Shown: positions 1-6,244 of the stretch, in pieces
Position numbering within the stretch: the first letter of the stretch is position 1
Layout: each line of letters opens with the position of its first letter
Source: Gammaproteobacteria bacterium
GTDB taxonomy: Bacteria > Pseudomonadota > Gammaproteobacteria > SZUA-229
Reading direction: 5' to 3'
NCBI GenBank assembly: GCA_011321985.1
Contig: DROB01000433.1
Location: 1-12,231, forward strand
Length of the DNA stretch: 12,231 nt
The notes under the pieces: model-generated
Seen by the model: the letters and a program-made list of their open reading frames with translations, nothing else
The model's database searches: none
What the model was told of the DNA's origin: nothing
Made by a program: the position numbers and the translations under genes

Positions 1-2
1 AT

Positions 3-368
3 CTATTCAGAAAGCGGGTTTTTGTTCAGGCGACGCAATAAAGCAATCAATTCTGTCTCGTGGTGAAATTCGGCTATTCCCTTGTCATCTACCGTTAATG
101 TAAACTGCTCTTCTCGCCCTGTATCTGTGGAGGGTGTGCATTTTAATATGATCGTCTTCTTACTTGTCCCACTCCAGAAACAGTGCCACTCTGCATCGTC
201 CGGTTTCGTTGTCGCAAAATTTGCCTTGCCATCGAAAGCAACAATGAGTTGGGCTAGCCCATAATCATTATCCTGTTTGGTTTTCCAGACTCCGCTTGCA
301 GGGTGGGGCGTACAGGCCGAAAGTAAAAGCGTGATGCTGATCAGATACAGTGAATGTATAAATTTCAT
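3..368 (-). CDS. Small lipoprotein of unknown function, last gene of the nos cluster
   Basis: This encodes a complete 121-residue protein with a short hydrophobic N-terminus and a clear lipobox, LLSAC, with lipidation expected at Cys19. The mature part begins with an SGVWK segment and is predicted to be mostly short beta strands. It has two cysteines (C63, C77) that could form a disulfide in the periplasm. It starts 15 nt after the nosL stop on the same strand, so it is probably the last gene of the nos transcript seen here. I do not recognise the family. Export as a lipoprotein next to nosL suggests a role in N2O reductase maturation or copper handling in the periplasm, but that is inference from position only. 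The start has no Shine-Dalgarno sequence; instead a GATAACCA octamer lies 8 nt upstream. Confidence 0.75.
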   Translation of the reverse strand: MKFIHSLYLISITLLLSACTPHPASGVWKTKQDNDYGLAQLIVAFDGKANFATTKPDDAEWHCFWSGTSKKTIILKCTPSTDTGREEQFTLTVDDKGIAEFHHETELIALLRRLNKNPLSE

Positions 369-383
369 TGATTTAATGGTTAT

Positions 384-875
384 CTAATTTGTAGAGGCCG
401 TTATGTAGTCGTGCGGTATGGTGTCAAAAGTATAAACGGCACCGCCCTGTTTTTTTGCAAAAGATTCGGCACCCTGTTTTGTCGAGAAGGGAACAGCTTC
501 GGGTGCACCCATACCGCCAGCATGACCACTGCCGATGACATACCATGCTTTGTGAGCATCGATCCAGTTATCGACACCGGGGTTGTCCCAGTCAGCATCG
601 CTCATGTCGTTGACATAGATGGCAGCGATATTTTTAGGTTCTTCGGGTGACAGGGTGAACGCGATGGCATCGCGCACCGAGGTAAACCACAATGCCTGCT
701 TTTTGTCAGTAAGGAATATCTGTCCTTTGGGACCGCGATGGTTGACCACGGTCATCAGGCAGTAATAACCGTTGGCCTCACGGGTCAGGGTTTCGGCGGG
801 AGGCACATCGACCACCCGGGGTTTTTCGCAGGCGGTTAGCAGGGTTAGTAACAGTAGTATGAGCAGTTTATTCAT
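384..875 (-). CDS. nosL: NosL, copper chaperone lipoprotein for nitrous oxide reductase
   Basis: NosL is a lipid-anchored periplasmic Cu(I)-binding protein that supplies copper to the NosDFY-dependent assembly of the NosZ copper centres. The 163-residue product has a hydrophobic leader and lipobox LLTAC (lipidation at Cys16). It then has the family hallmark Y-C-x-M (C39, M41) followed by a V-x-N-H-x-G-P-K-G-Q stretch (about 43-52), the NDM at 90-91 and the GGMGAPE loop near 120-126. Cys39 and Met41, with other Met/His residues, are plausible Cu(I) ligands on family grounds. Length is typical. It lies downstream of nosY after a 91-nt gap. The start is the only Met ahead of the signal sequence; no good Shine-Dalgarno is present, but GATAACCA lies 7 nt upstream. 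Confidence 0.93.
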   Translation of the reverse strand: MNKLLILLLLTLLTACEKPRVVDVPPAETLTREANGYYCLMTVVNHRGPKGQIFLTDKKQALWFTSVRDAIAFTLSPEEPKNIAAIYVNDMSDADWDNPGVDNWIDAHKAWYVIGSGHAGGMGAPEAVPFSTKQGAESFAKKQGGAVYTFDTIPHDYITASTN

Positions 876-966
876 GGGTGTCTGGTTATCTGATCTGTTA
901 TCTTTCAGGTTATCTGGATAGTTGCCCTGCTATGGTGGTATTACCTGTGGCGAGCATGGTTTCGTT
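876..966 (-). repeat. Short degenerate GATAAC repeats in the nosY-nosL gap
   Basis: Read on the minus strand, this 91-nt gap holds three copies of a GATAAC core: GATAACCT at 907-914, AGATAACA at 897-904 and GATAACCA at 883-890. The last sits 7 nt before the nosL start. The copies fall within about 32 nt. They are seen directly; whether they bind a protein, affect translation or are chance AT-rich repeats is unknown. Confidence 0.4.
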
Positions 967-1809
967 TTATAGCTCTCTTTTTTGAAATACCATTAATGTT
1001 GCTGCCAGCGGTACGATGATCCATAACAGCATGATACTGATCAGTAGCGTACTGCTCATGCCGGCTTCACTGGCAACACCGGCGATACCGGCCGCCTGGC
1101 TCACACCGTCGAACATGCTCAGGTTCAGGATGCGATAGGTATCGGTCGGGCTGATCAGCATCAACATCGAGAACAGTTGCTGACCGATTAACTGGCCTTC
1201 ATCGATGAGCAGTGTGCCGAACAGGACCAGATCGTATAACACGACGAAGACCAGCCACAGTCCGATAGCCGTGCCGGCGGCAGTTGCTCTTTCTTTTACC
1301 AGTACGCTGACCAGATAACCTAGAGCGATGAATATCGCACCCAGTGCCAGTGAGCTCGACATCATCGAGACATAAGCCTGCCAGCCTTCCAGACTGGCAT
1401 CGGTGAATAAAGCCAGGATGAGCATGGCACCACCGTAACCGGCAAAGATGGCGATAAATAAAATCAACACATGACCGAGAAACTTGCCCATGATGACCTG
1501 CCAGCGTGTTACCGGATAGGTCAATAACAGCATCATGGTGCCACGCTCGAATTCACCGACCAGTGCATCAAACGATAACATCAGAGCGATCAGCGGAATC
1601 AGATAGACGCTCAGACTGGCCAGGCTGATGACGCTGATATCCATGGCACTGGCTTTTATCGACCCGGTGGGTGCCGATCCCAGTAGTGATAACACCAGTG
1701 CCAGTGTACCCAGCACTATGATTGCCGCAGCGATCCATCGATTACGCAGGCCATCGCGCAGTTCTTTCATCGCCAGTATCCCGAGTATCTTTAACCCTGA
1801 TATTTTCAT
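967..1809 (-). CDS. nosY: NosY, membrane permease of the NosFY ABC transporter
   Basis: This is a 280-residue polytopic membrane protein of the ABC-2 permease type. It has hydrophobic segments at roughly 26-46, 58-80, 103-128, 147-168, 178-201 and 252-273, and the characteristic FERGTMMLLL-TYPVTR segment (about 87-102) between membrane helices. With the ATPase NosF and the periplasmic NosD it forms the NosDFY complex, which is needed to build the CuZ centre of NosZ, by delivering sulfur and/or acting mechanically on NosD and NosL. Its ATG overlaps the nosF stop as ATGA (1806-1809), so the two are translationally coupled, and a GGAGAG ribosome binding site lies within the nosF 3' end. Length and position are canonical. 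Confidence 0.94.
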   Translation of the reverse strand: MKISGLKILGILAMKELRDGLRNRWIAAAIIVLGTLALVLSLLGSAPTGSIKASAMDISVISLASLSVYLIPLIALMLSFDALVGEFERGTMMLLLTYPVTRWQVIMGKFLGHVLILFIAIFAGYGGAMLILALFTDASLEGWQAYVSMMSSSLALGAIFIALGYLVSVLVKERATAAGTAIGLWLVFVVLYDLVLFGTLLIDEGQLIGQQLFSMLMLISPTDTYRILNLSMFDGVSQAAGIAGVASEAGMSSTLLISIMLLWIIVPLAATLMVFQKREL

Positions 1810-2744
1810 GATGGCTCTCCATTCATGAAGTGGCTATACACTTCATCCAGTCTGGGTGGCAAGATCTGCAGATCATTGACCACATCCCCAAGCTCGGTAA
1901 TACGCCGGATGAGAGGCATCTTGTCGCCATTGAAACAAGACAGGTTCAGTGTCTGGTGGTTGACCTCACCGATACGGGTTTCAGGTCCTAAGCGGTCGGC
2001 GACACTGGCTGCTTCACCCGGCGTAACCGTAACTTTTAAACGCACGGGCAGGGCAGCCTGTTGATACAGTTCATCGAGCGTGCCACTGGCTACGACCCTG
2101 CCGGTTTTCATGATGATGAAACGGCTGGCACGGGCCTCGACCTCATTCAGTGCATGAGAAGAGATGACCGAAGTCGCGCCTTCCTTATGTAATGCGTCGA
2201 TCAGCTCGTAGAACTGCTGGCGCAATAGTGGATCGAGACCGGTCGTAGGTTCATCCAGGAACAGTAATTGTGGATTGCCCAGCATCGCCTGCGCCAGGCC
2301 CAGGCGTTGGCGCATACCTTTCGAATAAGTGCCGACCCGTCGTCTGGCAGCATCGGCCAGCCCGACCACTTCGAGCAGATTTTCACAATCGGTACGCGAA
2401 GCCCCTTTGAGCTGTGCATAAAAAGCCAGCACTTCACGGCCGGTCATGGCTTCGTAAAATGCCACGCTTTCGGGCAGGTAACCCAGTGTTCTATGTTGCG
2501 CTATCGTGCTGCTGAAAGCAGGATTGCTATCGAGTACCTTTACCTTGCCGGAGGTGGGCCGGGTTAGGCCCAGCATCAATTTCATCAGTGTGGTTTTTCC
2601 AGCGCCGTTATGCCCGACCAGTACCACGCATTCACCGGACTGGATGGTGAAATTTACCTTGGAGACTACGGTTTCGTCAGCGTAGCGTTTTGTAACGTTC
2701 TGCAGTGAGATAACCTTTTTGTTTGTCGGGTTCTGAGGGGTCAT
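1806..2744 (-). CDS. nosF: NosF, ATPase of the NosFY ABC transporter
   Basis: This 312-residue cytoplasmic ABC ATPase powers the NosDFY machine for N2O reductase maturation. Visible motifs are Walker A GHNGAGKTT (44-52), signature SKGMRQR (141-147), Walker B LLFLDEP with catalytic Glu165, a D-loop (GLDP, 169-172) and the H-loop His197 in SSHALNE. The approximately 80 residues after the ATPase core form a C-terminal extension usual for NosF. It is followed without a gap by nosY (4-bp overlap). It is separated from nosD by 127 nt that carry a REP-like hairpin, so its expression may differ from that of nosZD. No Shine-Dalgarno is seen; a GATAACCA octamer lies 9 nt before the ATG. Confidence 0.95.
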   Translation of the reverse strand: MTPQNPTNKKVISLQNVTKRYADETVVSKVNFTIQSGECVVLVGHNGAGKTTLMKLMLGLTRPTSGKVKVLDSNPAFSSTIAQHRTLGYLPESVAFYEAMTGREVLAFYAQLKGASRTDCENLLEVVGLADAARRRVGTYSKGMRQRLGLAQAMLGNPQLLFLDEPTTGLDPLLRQQFYELIDALHKEGATSVISSHALNEVEARASRFIIMKTGRVVASGTLDELYQQAALPVRLKVTVTPGEAASVADRLGPETRIGEVNHQTLNLSCFNGDKMPLIRRITELGDVVNDLQILPPRLDEVYSHFMNGEPS

Positions 2745-2800
2745 TGGTTTATATGGTTATCCGGGTTTTTGTATTGTTGTATGTCATTATTCTGGCAGCT

Positions 2801-2827
2801 GCATTGCGGTTTACGAACCGCTCCTAC
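2801..2827 (-). repeat. REP-like palindrome with 5' GTAG foot, between nosD and nosF
   Basis: Read on the minus strand, this is GTAG (2827-2824) followed by GAGCGGTT, the loop CGTA, then AACCGC. The 6-bp stem is perfect (2806-2811 with 2816-2821). A close relative in the opposite orientation is at 11967-11994. A GTAG tetranucleotide 5' of a short GC-rich hairpin is the known architecture of REP elements mobilised by RAYT transposases. No RAYT gene is in the window. Within the nos transcript it may also act as an RNA stabilising or attenuating hairpin. Confidence 0.65.
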
Positions 2828-2871
2828 GGGTGAGGGGGCGTCTGTTTGGTTGTTTATACGGGTATGCATGG

Positions 2872-4212
2872 TTATGGTATTAAGCTGGAGACGATGGTGT
2901 CTGTGGTTAATACGGTGACCGTGGGGCGCATCAATGGTGCACTGTCGGTGACTCCACCGGGATGCAGGCCGGGAAATTCTGACTGTGCCCATTTCAGTAC
3001 CTGCACCGAAGGGCTGTTCAACAACAGTTTGGCGAGAGGATGGCGCCAGACGAGCTGGTCGACCAGATCATTGGGCTGGTATATCTGGTCGGCGATACCG
3101 TTGTCATCGATATCGAAAGCGGTATTGTCGCTCCAGTAATTTCCACGCCCGTCTTTCGACCATTCGATATAACGGGTGCCCACGTATTTCACCTGGCTGC
3201 GATTATTGATAAAGGCATTATCATAGATCTCGTTCTTTTCCGAACCGGCGGTGAAGTGGATGCCGATCTGGCATCCTTCGAATGAATTATTATTGATCTT
3301 GTTAAAATTGGCATTATAGATAAAAACACACTTCTCGGCACCGACCACCCGGTTGCCTTCGATGGTGGAATAATTAGCGAAGTTAAAAAACAGTCCGCGT
3401 TTTTCATCACCGGATGAAAGATTATTTTTAGCGGTGATACGATCAGAAAACATCAGTGCAAAACCCACGTGATTATTGACCGAGATATTATTACTGACTT
3501 CGCTGTCGTTGGCGTACATATAATGTATCGCGAACCGTAGGTTAGACATGTGGTTGCCGCTGAAGATATTATTGCGGCTGGCATTAACAAAGATGCCATC
3601 ACGACCATAGCGGATAACATTGTCCTTGATGACTGAACCGGGGGTGTTCCACAGATAGACACCATTACCACGGTCATTCATATGCTGAAGTTGACTACCG
3701 ATGATCACATTGTTGCTTACGATAGCGTCTTCAGGTCCTTTCAGATAGACCCCTATCTGGTTATATTCAAAATGATTGTTCTCAACACGGGCGCGGTCAC
3801 CTTTATCGGTGATAAAAACACCGCTGTCTTCGGTTTCCAGAACGGCGCCTGAATGTTGAATGGTTAAATTCTTGATCGATACATCCGCTGCCGATATGAT
3901 GATGACATGGGAGGTATTTTCACCATCGACGATGCAGGGCAGGTGGCTGACCGAGTTCTCGCATTGCAGTGTAAGGCTCTGGTCGATATTGATCGAGCCG
4001 GTATAGGTTCCCGAGCTAAGTATCAGGTTATCACCGGATCGTGCTGAATCGATAGCGGTTTGCAGGGTGCCATCTCCGGGACTGACCTGCCTCTCTTCGG
4101 CTACCGAAACAAACGATAAAAGCAATAAACAGAGCAACAGTCCGCCGGTTAGCCCATCCAGGAAGGATGGAGAGACCGACGTACTTTTTTCATGTTGCTC
4201 GTTTATCACCAT
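2872..4212 (-). CDS. nosD: NosD, periplasmic beta-helix maturation factor for the NosZ CuZ centre
   Basis: NosD is the periplasmic component that works with NosFY to assemble the tetranuclear copper-sulfide CuZ centre of nitrous oxide reductase. The 446-residue product has an N-terminal hydrophobic segment (about 23-38, then AEE) consistent with a signal peptide. It then has a long run of about 22-25-residue repeats rich in N, G, V and I (about 65-350), with recurrent N-N-x-I/F/S motifs typical of right-handed parallel beta-helix (CASH/pectate lyase-like) proteins. The C-terminal segment FPGLHPGGVTDSAPLM (about 414-429) is characteristic of NosD. It starts 16 nt after the nosZ stop. There is no strong Shine-Dalgarno (only a GGG 11-13 nt upstream of the ATG), so translation may depend on coupling with nosZ. 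This is the only Met before the signal sequence. Confidence 0.93.
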   Translation of the reverse strand: MVINEQHEKSTSVSPSFLDGLTGGLLLCLLLLSFVSVAEERQVSPGDGTLQTAIDSARSGDNLILSSGTYTGSINIDQSLTLQCENSVSHLPCIVDGENTSHVIIISAADVSIKNLTIQHSGAVLETEDSGVFITDKGDRARVENNHFEYNQIGVYLKGPEDAIVSNNVIIGSQLQHMNDRGNGVYLWNTPGSVIKDNVIRYGRDGIFVNASRNNIFSGNHMSNLRFAIHYMYANDSEVSNNISVNNHVGFALMFSDRITAKNNLSSGDEKRGLFFNFANYSTIEGNRVVGAEKCVFIYNANFNKINNNSFEGCQIGIHFTAGSEKNEIYDNAFINNRSQVKYVGTRYIEWSKDGRGNYWSDNTAFDIDDNGIADQIYQPNDLVDQLVWRHPLAKLLLNSPSVQVLKWAQSEFPGLHPGGVTDSAPLMRPTVTVLTTDTIVSSLIP

Positions 4213-4228
4213 TTGACGTACCCGCGTT

Positions 4229-6154
4229 CTACGCAGGCTCTACCAGCATACGACCGCGCATCTCCATGTGCAGTGCATGACAGAACCATTGACAGTAGAA
4301 CCAGTGTACCCCTGCACGATCTGCTGTAAAGGTGATCGAGCTGGTTTGCTGTGGCCCTATCTCCATAGCGACACCGTAATTTGCGATGGTGAAACCGTGT
4401 GTCAGGTCATCGATGGCATCATTATTACTGACGTAGATGGTGACTTCATCACCCTGTTTGACAGTGAATTTCTCCATACTGTAGTTAGGTGCGATCGACC
4501 ACAGGTAGACGCGAACTTTTTTGCCATCGCGCACGACTTTAGAGGTGGTGCCCAGATCGACACCATCTTTTTTCGCCTGAGCATTGGCCTCTGTCCACAT
4601 GCGGTCACCCTTGGTCCACAGGGAATCCGGGTTAACGATATCGGCACGCACGATGATGACATCGTGTGGTTCAGCGTAGGTCGGGCCATCATGCACCAGT
4701 TTCATCTTGTCGCCGCTGATGTCGATGAGCTGTTCGTTCTCCGGTTTGAGTGGACCGACATTGATGAAGCGGTCTTTGGAGAACTTGTTGAGCGAGACCA
4801 GCCATTTGCCATCGGCCTCTTTGGTTTCACCCATACTGGTATGGTTGTGCCCCGGTTGATAGTGTACATCGATCTTTTCGATGATCGGGTTCACTTTTTT
4901 GCCAGCATAAGCATCGACCGCTTTCTGAATGTTCCACTTCACGGCCTGGCTGTCCAGGAACAGGGTGGTGAAAGCATTGCCCTTGCCATCAAACGCGGTA
5001 TGCAGTGGTCCCAGGCCCAGTTCGGGTTCGGCTACGACACAGTCGCGTGGTTTGATCTTGTCTTTGAACAGATCAGGCAGTTTTCTGACATCGATGACGG
5101 TAACGGTGGGGGATAATTTACCGTTGAATACGACATGGATGCCATCCGGAGCCGTGTTACAACCGTGTGGGCTGTTGGGCACCGGGATGTAACGGGTATA
5201 TTTTGAGCCGTGACGGCCATCCAGTACCGGTACACCGTTATACTTCTTGAAGTCACCCGCTTTCACACCGGCTTCGATGGCTTTCAGGTCGAAGACCACG
5301 GCCCAGTCCCGCTCGTTGGCGATCATACCGGAAAGGTTGGTGGCTTCTTCACTGTTGTAGCAGGTGGAAAAAGCATACAGACCCTGATAGTCGGCATCGC
5401 AGTTATCCAGGTTACCATCGACCATGACCTGCCAGGCGACTTTCATCTCATCACCGTCGATCGCGGTGAAGATGGCATGGTATTTTGACGGGTCATCCAG
5501 CACACTGCCGTCATTGGGCAGTGGTACCCGGTGTTCACCGTTGGCAAAAACATAACCGGTACGCGGGTATTTCTGTGGACGCAGACCGTGTATGTCTGCC
5601 GCATTCGGGATCTCGATCATCTTGTCGCACTTCATCACGTCACAACGCACACGGGCAACACGGGTGTTGGCCTTGTCGTTCATGAACAGGTAGCGACCGT
5701 CATAGGTGCCATCGGTGAAGGACATGTGCGGATGGTGCAGGTCACCGTTGGTCCAGACACCGCCACGACCGTTGGAATCCAGGTATTTTTTTGTCTCCGG
5801 TAACATGCCATCGCGCATGATCTTGCGGCTCTCGTTGGTCGAACCCCAGCCCGAAGCACTGCAACGGTTGAATACCGGCACCCGCATCAGTTCGCGCATC
5901 GAAGGCATGCCCATGATGCGCATCTCGCCTCCCTGACCACTGCTCCAGAAACCGTAATATTCATCCAGATCACCCGGTGCCACTTCGGCCTTGTTCTTTG
6001 ATGAAGCGATGGCGGCTTTGGGTGTCATACCAGCAAGACCGACCACGCCGGTGCTGCCGATGACTCCTGCCATCGCCGTTAGTTTGACTGACCCGCCCAG
6101 CAGCTGCCGCCGGGTAAGGGCTGTTTTTTCAGTATTGTCGTTCTCATCTTTCAT
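4229..6154 (-). CDS. nosZ: NosZ, nitrous oxide reductase (clade I, Tat-exported)
   Basis: The terminal enzyme of denitrification, a periplasmic multicopper homodimer reducing N2O to N2. The 641-residue precursor has a twin-arginine signal (TRRQLLGG, 14-21, then a hydrophobic stretch to about 50), marking it as clade I. The seven-bladed beta-propeller carries all seven expected CuZ histidines: H140 and H141 (DLHHPH), H189, H330, H385, H436 and H497. The C-terminal cupredoxin domain has a complete CuA site: H586, then C621, W623, C625, H629 and M632. The 35-residue spacing between the CuA His and the first Cys matches the family. All catalytic residues are present, so it should be active. The start is supported by a GAGGGT ribosome binding site 9-14 nt upstream. 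It lies 90 nt after nosR, with an RNA hairpin in between. Confidence 0.98.
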   Translation of the reverse strand: MKDENDNTEKTALTRRQLLGGSVKLTAMAGVIGSTGVVGLAGMTPKAAIASSKNKAEVAPGDLDEYYGFWSSGQGGEMRIMGMPSMRELMRVPVFNRCSASGWGSTNESRKIMRDGMLPETKKYLDSNGRGGVWTNGDLHHPHMSFTDGTYDGRYLFMNDKANTRVARVRCDVMKCDKMIEIPNAADIHGLRPQKYPRTGYVFANGEHRVPLPNDGSVLDDPSKYHAIFTAIDGDEMKVAWQVMVDGNLDNCDADYQGLYAFSTCYNSEEATNLSGMIANERDWAVVFDLKAIEAGVKAGDFKKYNGVPVLDGRHGSKYTRYIPVPNSPHGCNTAPDGIHVVFNGKLSPTVTVIDVRKLPDLFKDKIKPRDCVVAEPELGLGPLHTAFDGKGNAFTTLFLDSQAVKWNIQKAVDAYAGKKVNPIIEKIDVHYQPGHNHTSMGETKEADGKWLVSLNKFSKDRFINVGPLKPENEQLIDISGDKMKLVHDGPTYAEPHDVIIVRADIVNPDSLWTKGDRMWTEANAQAKKDGVDLGTTSKVVRDGKKVRVYLWSIAPNYSMEKFTVKQGDEVTIYVSNNDAIDDLTHGFTIANYGVAMEIGPQQTSSITFTADRAGVHWFYCQWFCHALHMEMRGRMLVEPA

Positions 6155-6162
6155 TATTGCTA

Positions 6163-6168
6163 CCCTCG
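6163..6168 (-). promoter_or_regulatory. Ribosome binding site of nosZ
   Basis: The minus strand reads GAGGGT ending about 8 nt before the nosZ ATG. It is the clearest Shine-Dalgarno among the upstream nos genes and supports the chosen nosZ start and strong translation of the reductase relative to its maturation factors. Confidence 0.6.
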
Positions 6169-6175
6169 TAGTAAT

Positions 6176-6190
6176 GCCCAGTGTCTGGGC
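6176..6190 (-). promoter_or_regulatory. Hairpin in the nosR-nosZ leader
   Basis: GCCCAG and CTGGGC form a perfect 6-bp stem with a 3-nt loop, about 8 nt upstream of the nosZ ribosome binding site on the transcript. No U-tract follows, so it does not look like an intrinsic terminator. It could be a 5' stability or processing element that raises nosZ mRNA relative to nosR; that is inference. Confidence 0.4.
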
Positions 6191-6244
6191 TAATTAATAC
6201 CCGGCATGGCCAGGATGTTTTATTAATAACGGTGTTTTCAATCG

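Noticed and set aside
2741..2992. Minus-strand frame of 83 codons across the nosD-nosF gap
   Set aside because: Overlaps the conserved NosD C-terminus out of frame and runs through the REP-like hairpin.
4268..5116. Long plus-strand open frame (282 codons) opposite nosZ
   Set aside because: It is antisense to the catalytic core of NosZ, whose motifs are all intact. The translation has no recognisable domain and the openness is explained by codon bias of the opposite strand.
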